Shown: positions 20,126 to 30,045, counted from the first letter of the stretch. The stretch: DNA of 31,048 bases from Nemertoderma westbladi (GCA_032718475.1 JAUCBJ010001980.1:1-31048), one strand, 5' to 3'. A program made the numbers and translations. The notes: a model not told the origin generated them from the sequence alone.

Positions 20126-20985
20126 ATATGGTATGATATGGACGTGGTGTCCTATGTGCTCTGCAGACATCCTGTACAGAGCATGTGGAGCATTACACAC
20201 ACAGAGAGAGGGGGAGAGAAAGAGAGATAGACATAGAGGGGTGCTTGATTGACACACGGCTCAGTGGGAATCTAGACTTTGAAGTGCAGCGCCTTTGGTA
20301 GAACTGAATGGCAGGATTTATAAGCCTGCTACTATTCAATATTTGATCAAATTTTGATCAAAGTTTGATCAACGTTTGATCAAAGGAATGCTTTTTGAGA
20401 GCGGGACTGTATAATGACGAAATCACCAGCCATTGGCCAGCATTTCTCTTTGTCCATTGTATCCTCTATGTTATTTTCTGTCCAATCAGCACAATTTTCA
20501 CTTTACATTTTCCTGAGGCCTTGTTTACATATGAATATGCCGCAGTGCGACAAAATCATTCATTCTGACTTCTGCCCGAGACCACCCGTGGCGAGACTGC
20601 CAGAGGGTTATCAACCACAATATATTATCTATCTTCATTCATTCTTTACTGCACTCTGCACTGGCAAACATCTGACAGCTGATTAAATGCCGGTACCGCA
20701 TAATTTTACTGTATACTGTTATTCATTGTTATTTGGAAACATATAATGGGTGTTTATATTTGGAGAATACGTACGAATAATCAATAATCCCAACTAACTT
20801 TCTTTATTATTGAGGTAAGCAGAAGGGAACATTAGTAACAATTGCTTGGCTCAAATTACAGTGGTCTGTATGAATTTTATGCTATTTCATAACCCCAACG
20901 TAAGCGAGCTAAATTTATCCTTATATATGAGTAAAAATGAATCAATCAATCGAAAAATACAAAGTAGCGGGTAAATCTTTTCGAC
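20126..20985. other. gene-free stretch with GA tract and TTGATCAA repeat
   Basis: A GA-rich microsatellite occupies about 20200-20240. Four copies of the palindrome TTGATCAA at an 11-12 bp period lie at about 20341-20386. An open frame at 20414-20686 (90 codons) has no recognised domain and I do not call it. Confidence 0.5.
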
Positions 20986-21150
20986 CTACGCGTAGCTACG
21001 CGTAGTTTGTAACTTCCATTCCTGTCATTTACTGGTAGGGCCAGACTTACTGCCTTTTTAACAACTACGCGAAGGTGTTTTAAAACTACGCGTAGTTATT
21101 TTGGAACTACGCGTAGTTATTTTGGAACTACGCGTAGGTGCAACGCGTAG
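20986..21150. repeat. cluster of ctacgcgtag palindromes
   Basis: The perfect palindrome ctacgcgtag occurs twice back to back at 20986-21005. It recurs at about 21084, 21105 and 21126 as part of a 21-bp unit (aactacgcgtagttattttgg), with partial forms at 21063 and 21142. Related copies (cctacgcgtagg and cctacgcgta) lie at about 21901-21932, roughly 0.9 kb away. The whole set is downstream of the minus-strand RSPH1 gene. Function unknown. Confidence 0.85.
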
Positions 21151-22144
21151 CAGTCCTGATAACAATGATTTTTCATTTCAGGTCCGGTACGGTTGAGTTG
21201 TTTAAGCAAGTATCGGTATATGTCAGGTATCTGATTATCAGAAAAATGGAATAACAGAATCGGAAACTCATATCTCTACATACAGCACTGGTAATAAATA
21301 ATATTCGGCTCTTTCACATACAAACACAGGATGAATAAAAAGTAGACTTAAAATTCACGACTCATGATTCAAGTATCTTTGTTTCCATTGGATTATTTAA
21401 ATATTGAACAGTAGTAAATAAATCGACCAGTCTACCGGTGAAGTGGTTAAGCGAAAGCTGATAAATACTGCATATAATCAAATTGTTTGGTCAAATAACA
21501 AGTGCAACCAATCATGGTAGACAATTTAGTCTTCCCCTTCCCTTGTCAAGGGGTTAACATATTAAATATATCCTTGCCCTATCGTGAACAAAGGCAATAA
21601 AAAGCAATGGAAAATCGATAAGAATCATCGGCCTATTTCCTTTGTAAACTATTTTTGAACTCTAAACATTATTAACACATTTTAGCGCCCGCAACGCATG
21701 AAGTGAAGAATATGTAGTTTTCGCGTATTCCTCTATATAGAGTATACAGGTATAGGATACATTACTGTTGAAAGCATTTGATGGTTGTGGGTTGTTTATT
21801 GAACATACCGTATTGTCTTATTTTAGTACTGAAACGCTTGGGATACGTAGGCCTACTAATAATAAACGTCGTATAGGCATAGTTACGGTATGGGTAGCAC
21901 CTACGCGTAGGTCGCGTAGGACCTACGCGTATTTATAAATGTACAGTAGGTAGTGTGATTCTATTACCATAATGGCAATGTATTGATTATATTCAGTACT
22001 TAGTAAATAATACATTATTATACATTAAATTAAATATCTATTTACACAATATATTTACAATGAGAAACATAGAAAATTATAAACATTCCTTATAAATTAA
22101 ATAATAAGAATACATAATGTCCCGGAATGTTACAGACAGAGTTA
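21151..22144. other. gene-free AT-rich DNA downstream of RSPH1
   Basis: This should hold the 3' UTR of the minus-strand gene at 22145-22981. No canonical AATAAA is evident on the minus strand in the first 150 nt; an AATATA variant lies near 22048. The second group of acgcgta palindromes is at 21901-21932. No other gene is recognised. Confidence 0.5.
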
Positions 22145-22981
22145 TTAATTCTCCGGCTCGTCATCTTCATCAACAATCTGTTCCTCCTCTACAGCCTCCG
22201 TCTCGACTTCCGGTACAACCCCTTCTTCCGGAGGCACCTGTTCCTCCTCCCCTTCCCCAGGGGGCGCTTCCGTCTCCTCGGCTGCGGGCTCCTCCCCTAA
22301 CATCGCGATCCCGGTCACTCTTCCCGCCTTCCACGTTGGTATCAGTAAGGGGATAGCCTCTTCATCCTCCGGCTGTTCCTCTCTGGGTTCCTCTCGCGTA
22401 AGATACTCTCCGTGCTGTTCGCACATAATATCGAATATATACTTCCCTTTGCCAGAAGGAACCCCCGAGGTAAAGGAACCCTGGAACCTGTGGTTTGCGT
22501 GTATTAACTCCCCCGCCCCTTCGCAATGGCCATTAACCCAGGTCCCGACGTACTTACTACCCTGGGGGGCTTCCCCTTTGATCCCCGCTAAGTAACTGTA
22601 AGTGCCCTGTCCGTGCTTAACGTTATTCTGCCACTCCCCTTCGTAGAGATCCCCGTTAATATAATGGTAGACTCCGTATCCGTGCCGGAGATCATCCACC
22701 CAGGATCCTTCGTACTTGGATCCATCCGGATACAGAAACAACCCCTGGCCGTGTTTCTTCCCCTCCTTGTACTCGCCGATGTACCGCGAACCGTTTTTAA
22801 ACTTGTAAGTTCCTCTCCCGTGACGCCTCCCGTTCTCATAGTAACCCTCGTAGCGGTCCTTATTGGGTAGGATCGCCTTCCCGAATCCGTGGCGTTCGTC
22901 TGCGTCATTTCGTTCCCCCTCGTACTCCCCAATATATGGACCAGCGTCCTCATCAAAATCCTCAGAGCCGCCTTCAGACAT
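22145..22981 (-). CDS. RSPH1: radial spoke head protein 1 homolog (MORN-repeat protein)
   Basis: The 278-residue protein is complete in one exon. RSPH1 sits in the head of radial spokes of motile cilia and sperm flagella, where it helps transmit signals from the central pair to the dyneins. Residues 1-15 are acidic ([13 protein letters not shown]). Six to seven MORN repeats of about 23 residues follow, starting near 16, 44, 67, 90, 113, 144 and 166, with the typical YEG-W----HG-G-Y pattern. The block [11 protein letters not shown], then [12 protein letters not shown] and the CEQHGEY end of the repeat region match known RSPH1 proteins, and the tail from about 195 is Glu/Pro-rich as in the family. 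About eight extra residues (AGIKGEAP) separate repeat five from repeat six. The ATG has A at -3. GC content is clearly higher than in the flanks. The lack of introns is notable, because vertebrate RSPH1 has many. It could be a retrocopy or an intron-poor lineage-specific gene; the frame is intact. Confidence 0.93.
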   Translation of the reverse strand: MSEGGSEDFDEDAGPYIGEYEGERNDADERHGFGKAILPNKDRYEGYYENGRRHGRGTYKFKNGSRYIGEYKEGKKHGQGLFLYPDGSKYEGSWVDDLRHGYGVYHYINGDLYEGEWQNNVKHGQGTYSYLAGIKGEAPQGSKYVGTWVNGHCEGAGELIHANHRFQGSFTSGVPSGKGKYIFDIMCEQHGEYLTREEPREEQPEDEEAIPLLIPTWKAGRVTGIAMLGEEPAAEETEAPPGEGEEEQVPPEEGVVPEVETEAVEEEQIVDEDDEPEN

Positions 22982-22992
22982 TGTTTATGATG

Positions 22993-23650
22993 CTATGGTG
23001 ATATGAATACAAGTTATATCCGTAAGATTTAAATTGCAGAACATTTAATTAATAGTTTGGGAGGAATAAATTATTGCTTCGGATAAAGAAAGAATTGGCC
23101 TATAAGTAATAAGTATAACTTAAAATAATTTAGACGTTACCGAGTGGCGTGGGCTCCCCTTTTCATCCCCCCACCTCGATCTAACAGTATAATCCCTCCC
23201 ACAAACTAAAACTCAGATTTGATTTAGTTTCGCTCGTTACACCATGGACCACGCCTGCCTATGATCCTTTAAAACTAGCGGAGCCAATCAAGGCAAAAGT
23301 CATGGATATCGGTACGCCTAATATATTCGTGAAAATTTGAATTGACAATATTGTTTCTGAGATTTAATACTACGTATACCGGTATGATAAGACAATTAAT
23401 ATTTAGAAATTTACAATAAGGGGCCAGGGGCCTACCGTTAACTGTAATATTTAGAAAACCAAAACGAAAAATTGGAAAATACCGGTAGATATTATTAAAT
23501 ACCGGTAGCGCTAGCCGGTAGCCTAATTTAATATCAAACAGAACAGGTAGACCTATCGATACTCTTGGTGTATCGGTACAGTACAGGACCGGAACGATTA
23601 ATAAATCCCACAAACCTAGAGGCTACACCTCTATGGCTACACGTTCTTAC
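22993..23650 (-). other. possible 5'-UTR intron of RSPH1
   Basis: On the minus strand a strong donor (GAG followed by GTAAGA) lies with its first intron base at 23650. A moderate acceptor (tattcatatcaccatag) ends at 22993, leaving 11 nt before the ATG. This would join a leader exon near 23651-23760 to the coding exon. It is inferred from splice-site consensus only. Confidence 0.3.
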
Positions 23651-23725
23651 CTCTACCGGTACCGGTATGGGAGGCCTACCATAGGTATAGGGAAAGTTTG
23701 TATTAATTTATCTATTGTGTACAGT

Positions 23726-23760
23726 GTTGCTTGGTAACAAGATTATTTGGCGCCATCTTG
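23726..23760 (-). promoter_or_regulatory. candidate RSPH1 promoter: X-box-like and YY1-like sites
   Basis: GTTGCT-T-GGTAAC at 23726-23738 fits the RFX X-box pattern with a perfect right half-site, a 5/6 left half-site and a 1-nt spacer. RFX factors drive motile-cilium genes in animals. Next to it, on the minus strand, CAAGATGGCGCC (23749-23760) matches the YY1 core AAGATGGCG, which in metazoan promoters usually lies just downstream of the start site in the sense direction, here towards RSPH1. The sites are about 750 bp from the ATG, so use by RSPH1 would need a long leader or the intron noted above. Confidence 0.4.
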
Positions 23761-23769
23761 AGGTTATAA

Positions 23770-25640
23770 ATTATATGGAATTGCTCGAGATATATTGTTT
23801 ATTGAAAAGGTTTTAGGTATTCATTAGAAGTGAAAATCAGCTCTACCACGGAGAACTCGACGAGCGCACCAAATAAAATATACAATATAATAAAATACAT
23901 ATTATACTTAATATTATTAAATAATAATATTAGATAAATATATTATATTAGATATATTAGATTATATTAGAATATTAGATAACTAATAATATTAGATATA
24001 GTTACAGCCCTGATCAGATTGTATATATTTTATATATTAAAGATAAAGATACACCCCCAGACGGGGCAAAAACGATAGTTCAGTAAAAAATGGAAGCCTT
24101 ATATACAATGTGGTAAAAAAAATATATTATATATTTTATTCTTAAATTGTCACTTTTTCGCTCGAATATACCCCAAAATCGGGAGAAAAGGTTCACTTTT
24201 TTTCCCTAGGGAAAAAGTAATCAATAGAAATGCAATGATTTTACTTTTTTTCCCGGCGAAAAAAGTAAAGTAAAATATTTTTGGTGGAATTTTTTTAATT
24301 TTATTACATGTGGTGAAAGAGCATCGACGTAGAAAAGGTTTGAGTTATTGCAACTTTAGTGTCTGTGCGGCGAACACCAAAACGGAATTCAATATCCAAT
24401 ATTGGTTTATGTTGTTAAGCGGCTTTCTAGTTACGTAATAAATATTCGAGAACACTAAATTATGTAACATTGAGTAAGGCAGCATAAGGAGTTGAAGAGT
24501 ACAATAATTTTAATCGCAGTAACTATGGAAGCAATATAGAAAAATACTGGAGTTTTAATTTATTTTGTTACACAACTGTACTTTAGTTATCAGTAGGTTT
24601 TATTACAGAATTAAGCTACAAAAAAGTAACAATTTAAGAATAAAATTACGTATTACATGGGAAAAAAAACGTAGAACATTTTTTTTTCAATATTCTCTCG
24701 ACCCTTTACTAACCTCGCTGACGCTCGGTAAATAAAATGCCTCGAGAATAATGAAAAACAGTTCTATTTTTTTCCCATGACATAAATAATTATTATACAT
24801 TCTCATGTACTGGTAACTACATTTTTTTATGTCATATACTGGGTTTTCTGGAAAATACACCTCGCACGCAACACCAATTTTCATTGCGTTGTGCAATGAA
24901 AATTGGCGCAACGCAATGGCCAACGGAGCTACGAGAATTAATCATATTGTATTTATATTCGCGTCGATTAAATACAATATTACACGACGGCCTCGAATTC
25001 CATCTAGCGCTGCAGCTTCATTTTCACAAAATTCTGACCTACTGTATCATGTAGAATAACATCTTAGTTACTTATAATCCAAATTATAGCCAAAACGGAA
25101 AAAATTTAAAACGCTGGGAGAGAGTGATAAATCGAAGAGTTGTCCGAAAATGGTGTACCCCCCCCCCCCCCCCCCCCCCCAATAGTTTGACTAAATAATA
25201 TGTAGGCCTAACTAGCTTACATGAATATGTTGGTTTGGGGTTAGGTTATGGAAATCATTTAATGCCAAGTACAGTAAAGGTCGTTACTTTGCGTTTAAGT
25301 TTTAGGGAGGGGAGGGGCTGGAACCATATACTGCATGTGTACTAAGTTTGGTTTAATTTAATAAGAAACCTTTAGACTGCCAATCTACATAGCTAGACAC
25401 TTACCCTCAGATACACCTATTATTTTTTATCCGATTTTATTTATTACGTGGTAACGATGGTAACCAGAATCTAACCTTCAGCATGATGAAACGACGCGAA
25501 ATTAAATTCAATATTATTCATTAATTCAATAATTAATTTCAGAAATTATAAATTCGGAAATTAAATTCAGATTATAAAAAATTCAGAAAATAAAAAAATT
25601 AAAAAAAAATTTTTTAATTTAGAAATTAAATTCAATATAA
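23770..25640. other. gene-free AT-rich stretch
   Basis: Contains a TA/ATATTAGAT microsatellite (about 23880-24000). Hairpin-prone sequence lies around 24200-24270 (tttttccctagggaaaaa, and a second ttttttcccggcgaaaaaag). A run of 23 C is at 25158-25180. No gene is recognised. Confidence 0.5.
24874..24906. repeat. hairpin with 13-bp perfect arms
   Basis: Arms ccaattttcattg and caatgaaaattgg enclose cgttgtg. The sequence (gcgcaacgcaa beside the arm) is the same as the edge of the 15-bp array at 25641-25795, so the two sites share an ancestor. Confidence 0.8.
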
Positions 25641-25795
25641 ATCTCGATGCGCCAATTCGCGTTGCACCAATTCTCTTTGCGCCAATTCACTTTGCGCCAA
25701 TTCTCTTTGCGCCAATTCACTTTGCGCCAATTCTCCTTGCGCCAATTCTCTTTGCGCCAATTCTCGGTGCGCCAATTTTCATTGCGTTGCGTTGC
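25641..25795. repeat. 15-bp tandem array (tgcgccaattctctt)
   Basis: About nine units of a 15-bp motif (tttgcgccaattctc or ...cac) end in attgcgttgcgttgcgttt. The frame across it (LRQFS repeated) is a by-product of the 15-bp period. The right edge is followed by gtattttccaaaaagccc and ctatactgggtc, which matches in inverted order the sequence tactgggttttctggaaaat at 24837-24856. Confidence 0.85.
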
Positions 25796-25975
25796 GTTTC
25801 GTATTTTCCAAAAAGCCCCTATACTGGGTCTACTGCTGTGGTTGACATGATGTGATGGGATAGTTTATAAGATTTTTCTCCGAGATAGGAACTCGACCGG
25901 TTGAGTTTGTTTACTCAGATTTAACAAAGATACTTGGAAATATACTGGTTTCTATAACAACCAACATCCAATCCA

Positions 25976-25981
25976 TTTATT
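25976..25981 (-). terminator. possible polyadenylation signal AATAAA
   Basis: AATAAA on the minus strand, about 190 nt beyond the stop of the candidate exon at 26173-26328. The distance suits a 3' UTR, but the hexamer is common in DNA this AT-rich. Confidence 0.3.
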
Positions 25982-26172
25982 TTCGATAACACTTAAAATA
26001 TTTCGCAAACTTATAAAACGAAAGATGTCTACCGCTGCACAAATAAAATAACAATTAAATCAAACTAATGGTTTTAAAACTCTACTTATTATTCTCTAAT
26101 CACAATTAGGTAGGTGCGATCAGATTAACGGTTTAGGAGCTTTGATCTGTTGTTCATTGTAAACTGTTTTTA

Positions 26173-26328
26173 TCAGTCTGTCGATGTCTTCTGTTCTTCA
26201 ATCTCCTTTACATTGGTAGCAGATGTTTCCACAACCCGCCCATTTAGACTTTGTACCGGTCGAATGTTATCCACAATGTTGAGATTGAGGTCTGATATTA
26301 ACCACTTCATATTGCACAGAGCCTGCAG
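26173..26328 (-). CDS. candidate terminal coding exon of an unidentified minus-strand gene
   Basis: On the minus strand an acceptor (taatgatattttcag, AG at 26329-26330) is followed by 51 open codons and a TGA at 26173-26175. The peptide begins LQALCNMKWLISDLNLNI, continues VDNIRPVQSLNGRVVE and ends EEQKTSTD. It has balanced composition with an amphipathic first half and a charged tail, unlike the surrounding AT-rich DNA or the TE frames. No methionine start is expected, because it would be an internal-to-terminal exon. A second AG six bases downstream (26323-26324) would keep the frame. Earlier exons would lie at higher coordinates, but that region is occupied by LINE debris, so the intron would be long. 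The protein family is not recognised. Possible alternative: a chance frame with a chance acceptor. Confidence 0.45.
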   Translation of the reverse strand: MQALCNMKWLISDLNLNIVDNIRPVQSLNGRVVETSATNVKEIEEQKTSTD

Positions 26329-26631
26329 CTGAAAATATCATTAATCGATTAAATCACTTAAATATAATGATTATTATTTAATGGAACAAATATCGTTATT
26401 AGTTTTTACCAAAAAAGGTACTTTTTAATTCGTTTAAATAATGAAATATAGGCCTAGCCATTGGTTTAGCCAGAACATATTAAGGTAGGAGTAGGGTGGG
26501 GGACTATACCACTACTACTGTAATCCACCTGCTGCATTGAAACTGAACATTGAGATGCTACCGGATTAACAAAAAAGTATTTTGTCACCAACATGCAATC
26601 CACAATTGGCAAGCCCAATGCAGCGTGTATA

Positions 26632-26860
26632 TGTGAATGCTATGTGAATGCATTAGGAATGCTATGCCGGCTGATCAACAAAGTTGCACTGCCACATCTC
26701 CCTATCCCCTATGACTTTCGCGAGATTATCCGCATCTTCAAGGCCAGTGTCCATCCAGAGATTTGGTGTCTTCAGCAGTTAGAGCCCACCATGGACTCCC
26801 ATAAGAGTACTGAAACTACTGCTGCTCTATATAATCGGACTGTATCATGTAGAACTGAGA
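26632..26860 (-). mobile_element. internally deleted LINE fragment, copy C
   Basis: It is colinear with copy B except for one gap: ccgcatcttcaaggccagtg (26731-26750), continuing to 26753, corresponds to B up to 27028, and the next base then corresponds to B from about 27280 (atccaga.atttggtgtc). About 250 bp is missing. The copy ends at gctctatataatcggact. It lies just left of copy B in the same orientation. Confidence 0.8.
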
Positions 26861-26877
26861 ACTAGAACAAAGTGCCC

Positions 26878-28510
26878 ATACTACTTCTACTATTAGGATC
26901 GGCATGCTGCATTGCAGCTGCATTTTAAGAATGCTGTGCCGGCTTGTCGACAAAATTGCGCCACCACAACTCCCTATCACCCATGACATTTGCTAGATCA
27001 TCCGCATCTTCAAGGCCAGTGTCCTTTAACAGTCAGTGTCAAGAAAGTCATGGGCTGTCCACCATGCTTATTCACTCCATGAGGCTGCCAAAGTACCTGA
27101 TTGTGCACTGGCTGGTCCTCACGGCGAAAGCAATGTCCTGCAAAGCGGAGGCGATTTTGTTCTAGTGTTAAGCTTGGGGGAACCAACGAGAAACCTCCAA
27201 TGTTATATAGTGTCTGGTTGGATACGTGTGCATTGTACTTGACATAATGAACCCGGCATAACATTCTTGTGAATGTGCTATCCAGATATTTGGTGTCCTC
27301 AGCAGTTAGGGCCCAGCATGGACTCCCATAGTGGAGTACTGGAACTACTGCTGCTGTAAATAATCGGACCTTAAGTTTCCAATTAATTCTCTGTGACTTC
27401 CAAATCCTGGAAAGCCTATTCAAGGCTGCCCATACCTTTCCATTACGTATTCGAAGCTCCTCACCTGACTTCGGGATCCATGATCCCAGGTAACAAAAGT
27501 TGTCCACATGCTCAAGCATACCATCCTTTGAGTTTATGTTCACCCGGTCAGAGATTTGCTGAGGACTTTCTATGTCAACTGTCACAATTTTGGTCTTTTT
27601 GGTGTTAGCGAAAAGACCAACAATAGAAGTAGCCTGTTCTAATGAGCAGGGGAGCCGTTGGGCTCCCTCTAGTGATTCTGAGAGTACTCCTAAGTTATCA
27701 GCAAAGTCTAGATCAGTTTGGTACAGTACTTGGCAGGATTTCCTTTACCTCTGGAGCCAGTAGGACTATCGCCAATGGGAATATCTGGGAGTACAGACTC
27801 AGACACTTTTACTTCTATAAAGTTATCAGGCAATACCCTGTCGTTATTGAGGAGCTTTTCAAAGTGGACCTTCCAACCATATGGAGGCGATCGGCTGGTG
27901 ATTCTGCCTTAACCTTGGTGGTTGGTTGGCTTTACCGCCCAGTAAGCAAGTTGATCGATTTCCATGCCTGGGATGATTGCCTGTTGTTGTCAGCATCATT
28001 GATGGCATCAACCTGTTGGTTTATTAGCTCCTGTAGACTAACAGAGTTCTGCCTGTTCAGGGACCTAGATGCAGTGGACTCTTTCTGCGCCTTATAGAGG
28101 TCATTTCGGCACTTCTGAATTTTGTTGTCAGTCCATGGGGCCTTTTTCCTGTTTAGAGGGTATACAGGAACTGTTTCTGCAACTGCTAACTTAAACTGCT
28201 TCTGTGAAGGTAGTATAGCCCTCGCAGTGATCTGCTACCTCAGAGGCAAGAACCTCATACCTGTTGCTCAGCTGTAGTGTGAAGCTGGATCTTACACTTG
28301 GCTGTTGCAACAGAGAGGACCAGTCATGCCGCGGCAAGGCAGATTTCGTTGTTCTGCTAGCACGCAGACTAAGTCTTACCTTGGCCACAATAAGGCGGTG
28401 ATCACTGGAGAAAGGCCGAAATGTGTAAATGCATTACAGCCGTGTATAGAGAGCTCCTATATTTCCTACGAAAAAGAATGTGGTCTATCTGGGATTTGTG
28501 ACCACTGGGT
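26878..28510 (-). mobile_element. LINE, copy B: endonuclease end to 3' end, RT core deleted
   Basis: Read on the minus strand from 28510, the end of an APE-type endonuclease (SQIDHILFRRKYRSS, then a frameshift, SSDHRLIVAKVRLSLRAS) is followed by FTLQLSNRYEVLASEV. Then comes a linker (AWKSINLLTGRKANQ, and WKVHFEKLLNN). Near 27725 it jumps to LYQTDLDFADNLGVLSES, the catalytic-motif region with FADN in place of FADD/YADD. The RT segments with motifs A and B are absent, so several hundred bases have been lost. It is the same family as the copy at 11648-12250 but in opposite orientation. Confidence 0.85.
27010..27585 (-). pseudogene. LINE ORF2 C-terminal part, copy B
   Basis: An open frame covers the region after the catalytic motif: MLEHVDNFCYLGSWIPKSGE, ALNRLSRIWKSQRINWKL, VRLFTAAVVPVLHYGSPCW and NRLRFAGHCFRRED. 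The frame is continuous with FADN..ES upstream (to about 27735). Its end is altered after QPMTFL relative to copy A (LRRILKNTGLEDADD): a short rearranged segment (ttaacagtcagtg) shifts the frame and brings an early stop. Not functional. Confidence 0.8.
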
Positions 28511-28570
28511 TCACCTCCCTCATAGCGGCCGCGGCGGTGTTGCGTCAAATGGAGAAATATTTATCCCACC
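28510..28570 (+). repeat. 61-bp inverted repeat, left arm
   Basis: Matches the reverse complement of 30887-30947 at 60 of 61 positions. It contains catagcggccgcggcggtg and ggagaaatatttatcccacc. It begins exactly where the LINE endonuclease homology of copy B stops, so the block bounded by the two arms probably inserted into, or recombined with, that LINE. No target duplication is visible just outside the arms. Confidence 0.9.
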
Positions 28571-28974
28571 AAGTCATATCTACCTACATAATAGCTTTCC
28601 TTAAATCCAATTAAACCCCGGGTGGGGGGTGTGGGGGTCAATATTTGTACAACATTTTATAGGCCGGTACTAATAGGATTAAGTTCTCTTTGATTTTGAG
28701 CGTCCCTAGTGGGATCCACGACGCGATTGAGTTTATTAAATACGAAATGGAATGGATGGGATATCCTCATTTTGCTGTGGAATTAACTGTGGGTTATTGA
28801 GTTATGCTTATGAGTTTACTTTCTTTTAGTCTTTGTCTTTTACACAATTAAAATCAAAGTTTCCCTTAAGTCGTATTCTTAGTTCTAAATGTACTAGCCA
28901 CGCACTGGCACTTGAATCACATATTATATTAGGCCTACAGTAGAGATAACCTTGTTAACCCTATTAAACCCCCC

Positions 28975-29010
28975 GGTGGGGGGAGGGGTGGGGGGGGGGG
29001 GGGGGGTGGG
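28975..29010 (+). repeat. poly-G tract
   Basis: Nearly pure G run with a few T/A interruptions, preceded by ctattaaacccccc. The same leader (aattaaacccc before ggtgggggg) precedes the G-tract at 28620. G-quadruplex formation is likely, and assembly length is uncertain. Confidence 0.8.
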
Positions 29011-29782
29011 ATTGTTATGACCCCCCACCGTGGTTTTTTAGTTATAACTCTATTAAAACGCAGTTGGAAATCTAAAACTTTATGACTTTTCCTAAAAATC
29101 TCTCGTCTTCCTAGTAAAAAAAACGGTTTTTAAAAATATTGGGAAGTTTTCGAGTTATAGCACTATTTTTTAACCCAACTTTTAGCACTTTTTGAGGGTT
29201 TTTTTGAAAATTACATTTCATGAAATATGATTTGGAACATCTCTATTTTTGATTTAGACCGGTTTTTGGTGTTAGAATTAGATGAAATTTAGAAATTTGT
29301 CAATTTTGTAAATTGATTGTTTGAACCGGAACGTGTTTTTTGCTCAATAGGGGTTTTTTGGGCTTTTGGTTTCGATGGAATATGTACGAGTTGCACCAGG
29401 CGTATCAAACGCCTAAGCTTGGCAATCAGGAACTCTACCTGCTGATGTGCTGAAGCCAGTCAGTACTTATTTCTTGGGGGCCTCATCTTAAACATGGGGA
29501 TTTGCCAGTTTATAGTCAGTTGTCCGTCAAAATCTTCAAAAATAGAGTAATTTTAATTTTATGAATTTCTAGTTTTTTGTAGGTGCTAACCGGGACTTTT
29601 TGGAATATAAATTTTATTGAATTTATATATTTTATTTATTGACCGGTTTGAAATTCGTAAATGCGCGAAAATCGAACTTGTATTTTTCGGCAGTGGGTGA
29701 AAAGTTTTGTTCCTTCACTAAATTTTAGAAAAGTAAGCAAATTGATCAATACAATACTGTAAAGTAAAGTAAAAAAAGTAAG

Positions 29783-30045
29783 TTTTCTTCGGCCGCTAGA
29801 CCAGGGATTACGCACAAAGTCTGACGACTTATTTCCAGTGTGGTCCCCCCAGAACTTTACCCCCCAGAGGAAACTCCAGTACTCATTTAGCTACCACTTA
29901 AGGATGCAAGGCAGAGATGCGCCCTGGCTGCCCTTTAAAGTATTCGTGCCGAAACGAAAACTGCCCTGGCCCATGTGAGGATCGAACCCACGACCTACAG
30001 GAGATGTGAATTCAATGCAACCACTACACCAAGGTGGAACCCAAT
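29783..30045 (-). mobile_element. second tRNA-derived SINE
   Basis: On the minus strand, box A tggtgtagtgg (30021-30031) and a consensus box B ggttcgatcc (29979-29988) lie at tRNA spacing, with a Val-like CAC in the anticodon position. The body includes agctaaatgagtactgg, which shares aaatgagtac with the central domain of the SINE at 5131-5374, so the two are related. The tail runs into a GTAAA/TTTAC-rich segment near 29760-29782. End points are approximate. Confidence 0.7.

Noticed and set aside
22588-22956. Second frame of 122 codons overlapping RSPH1 on the same strand, and plus-strand frames across it
   Set aside because: Shadows of the GC-rich RSPH1 reading frame; their translations have no family resemblance.
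27572-28604. Plus-strand frames of 60-150 codons
   Set aside because: They are antisense to the minus-strand LINE, whose protein motifs explain the region.
29971-30045. Functional tRNA gene on the minus strand
   Set aside because: Boxes A and B are good, but the structure continues into a SINE body and the anticodon and acceptor stems do not pair well.
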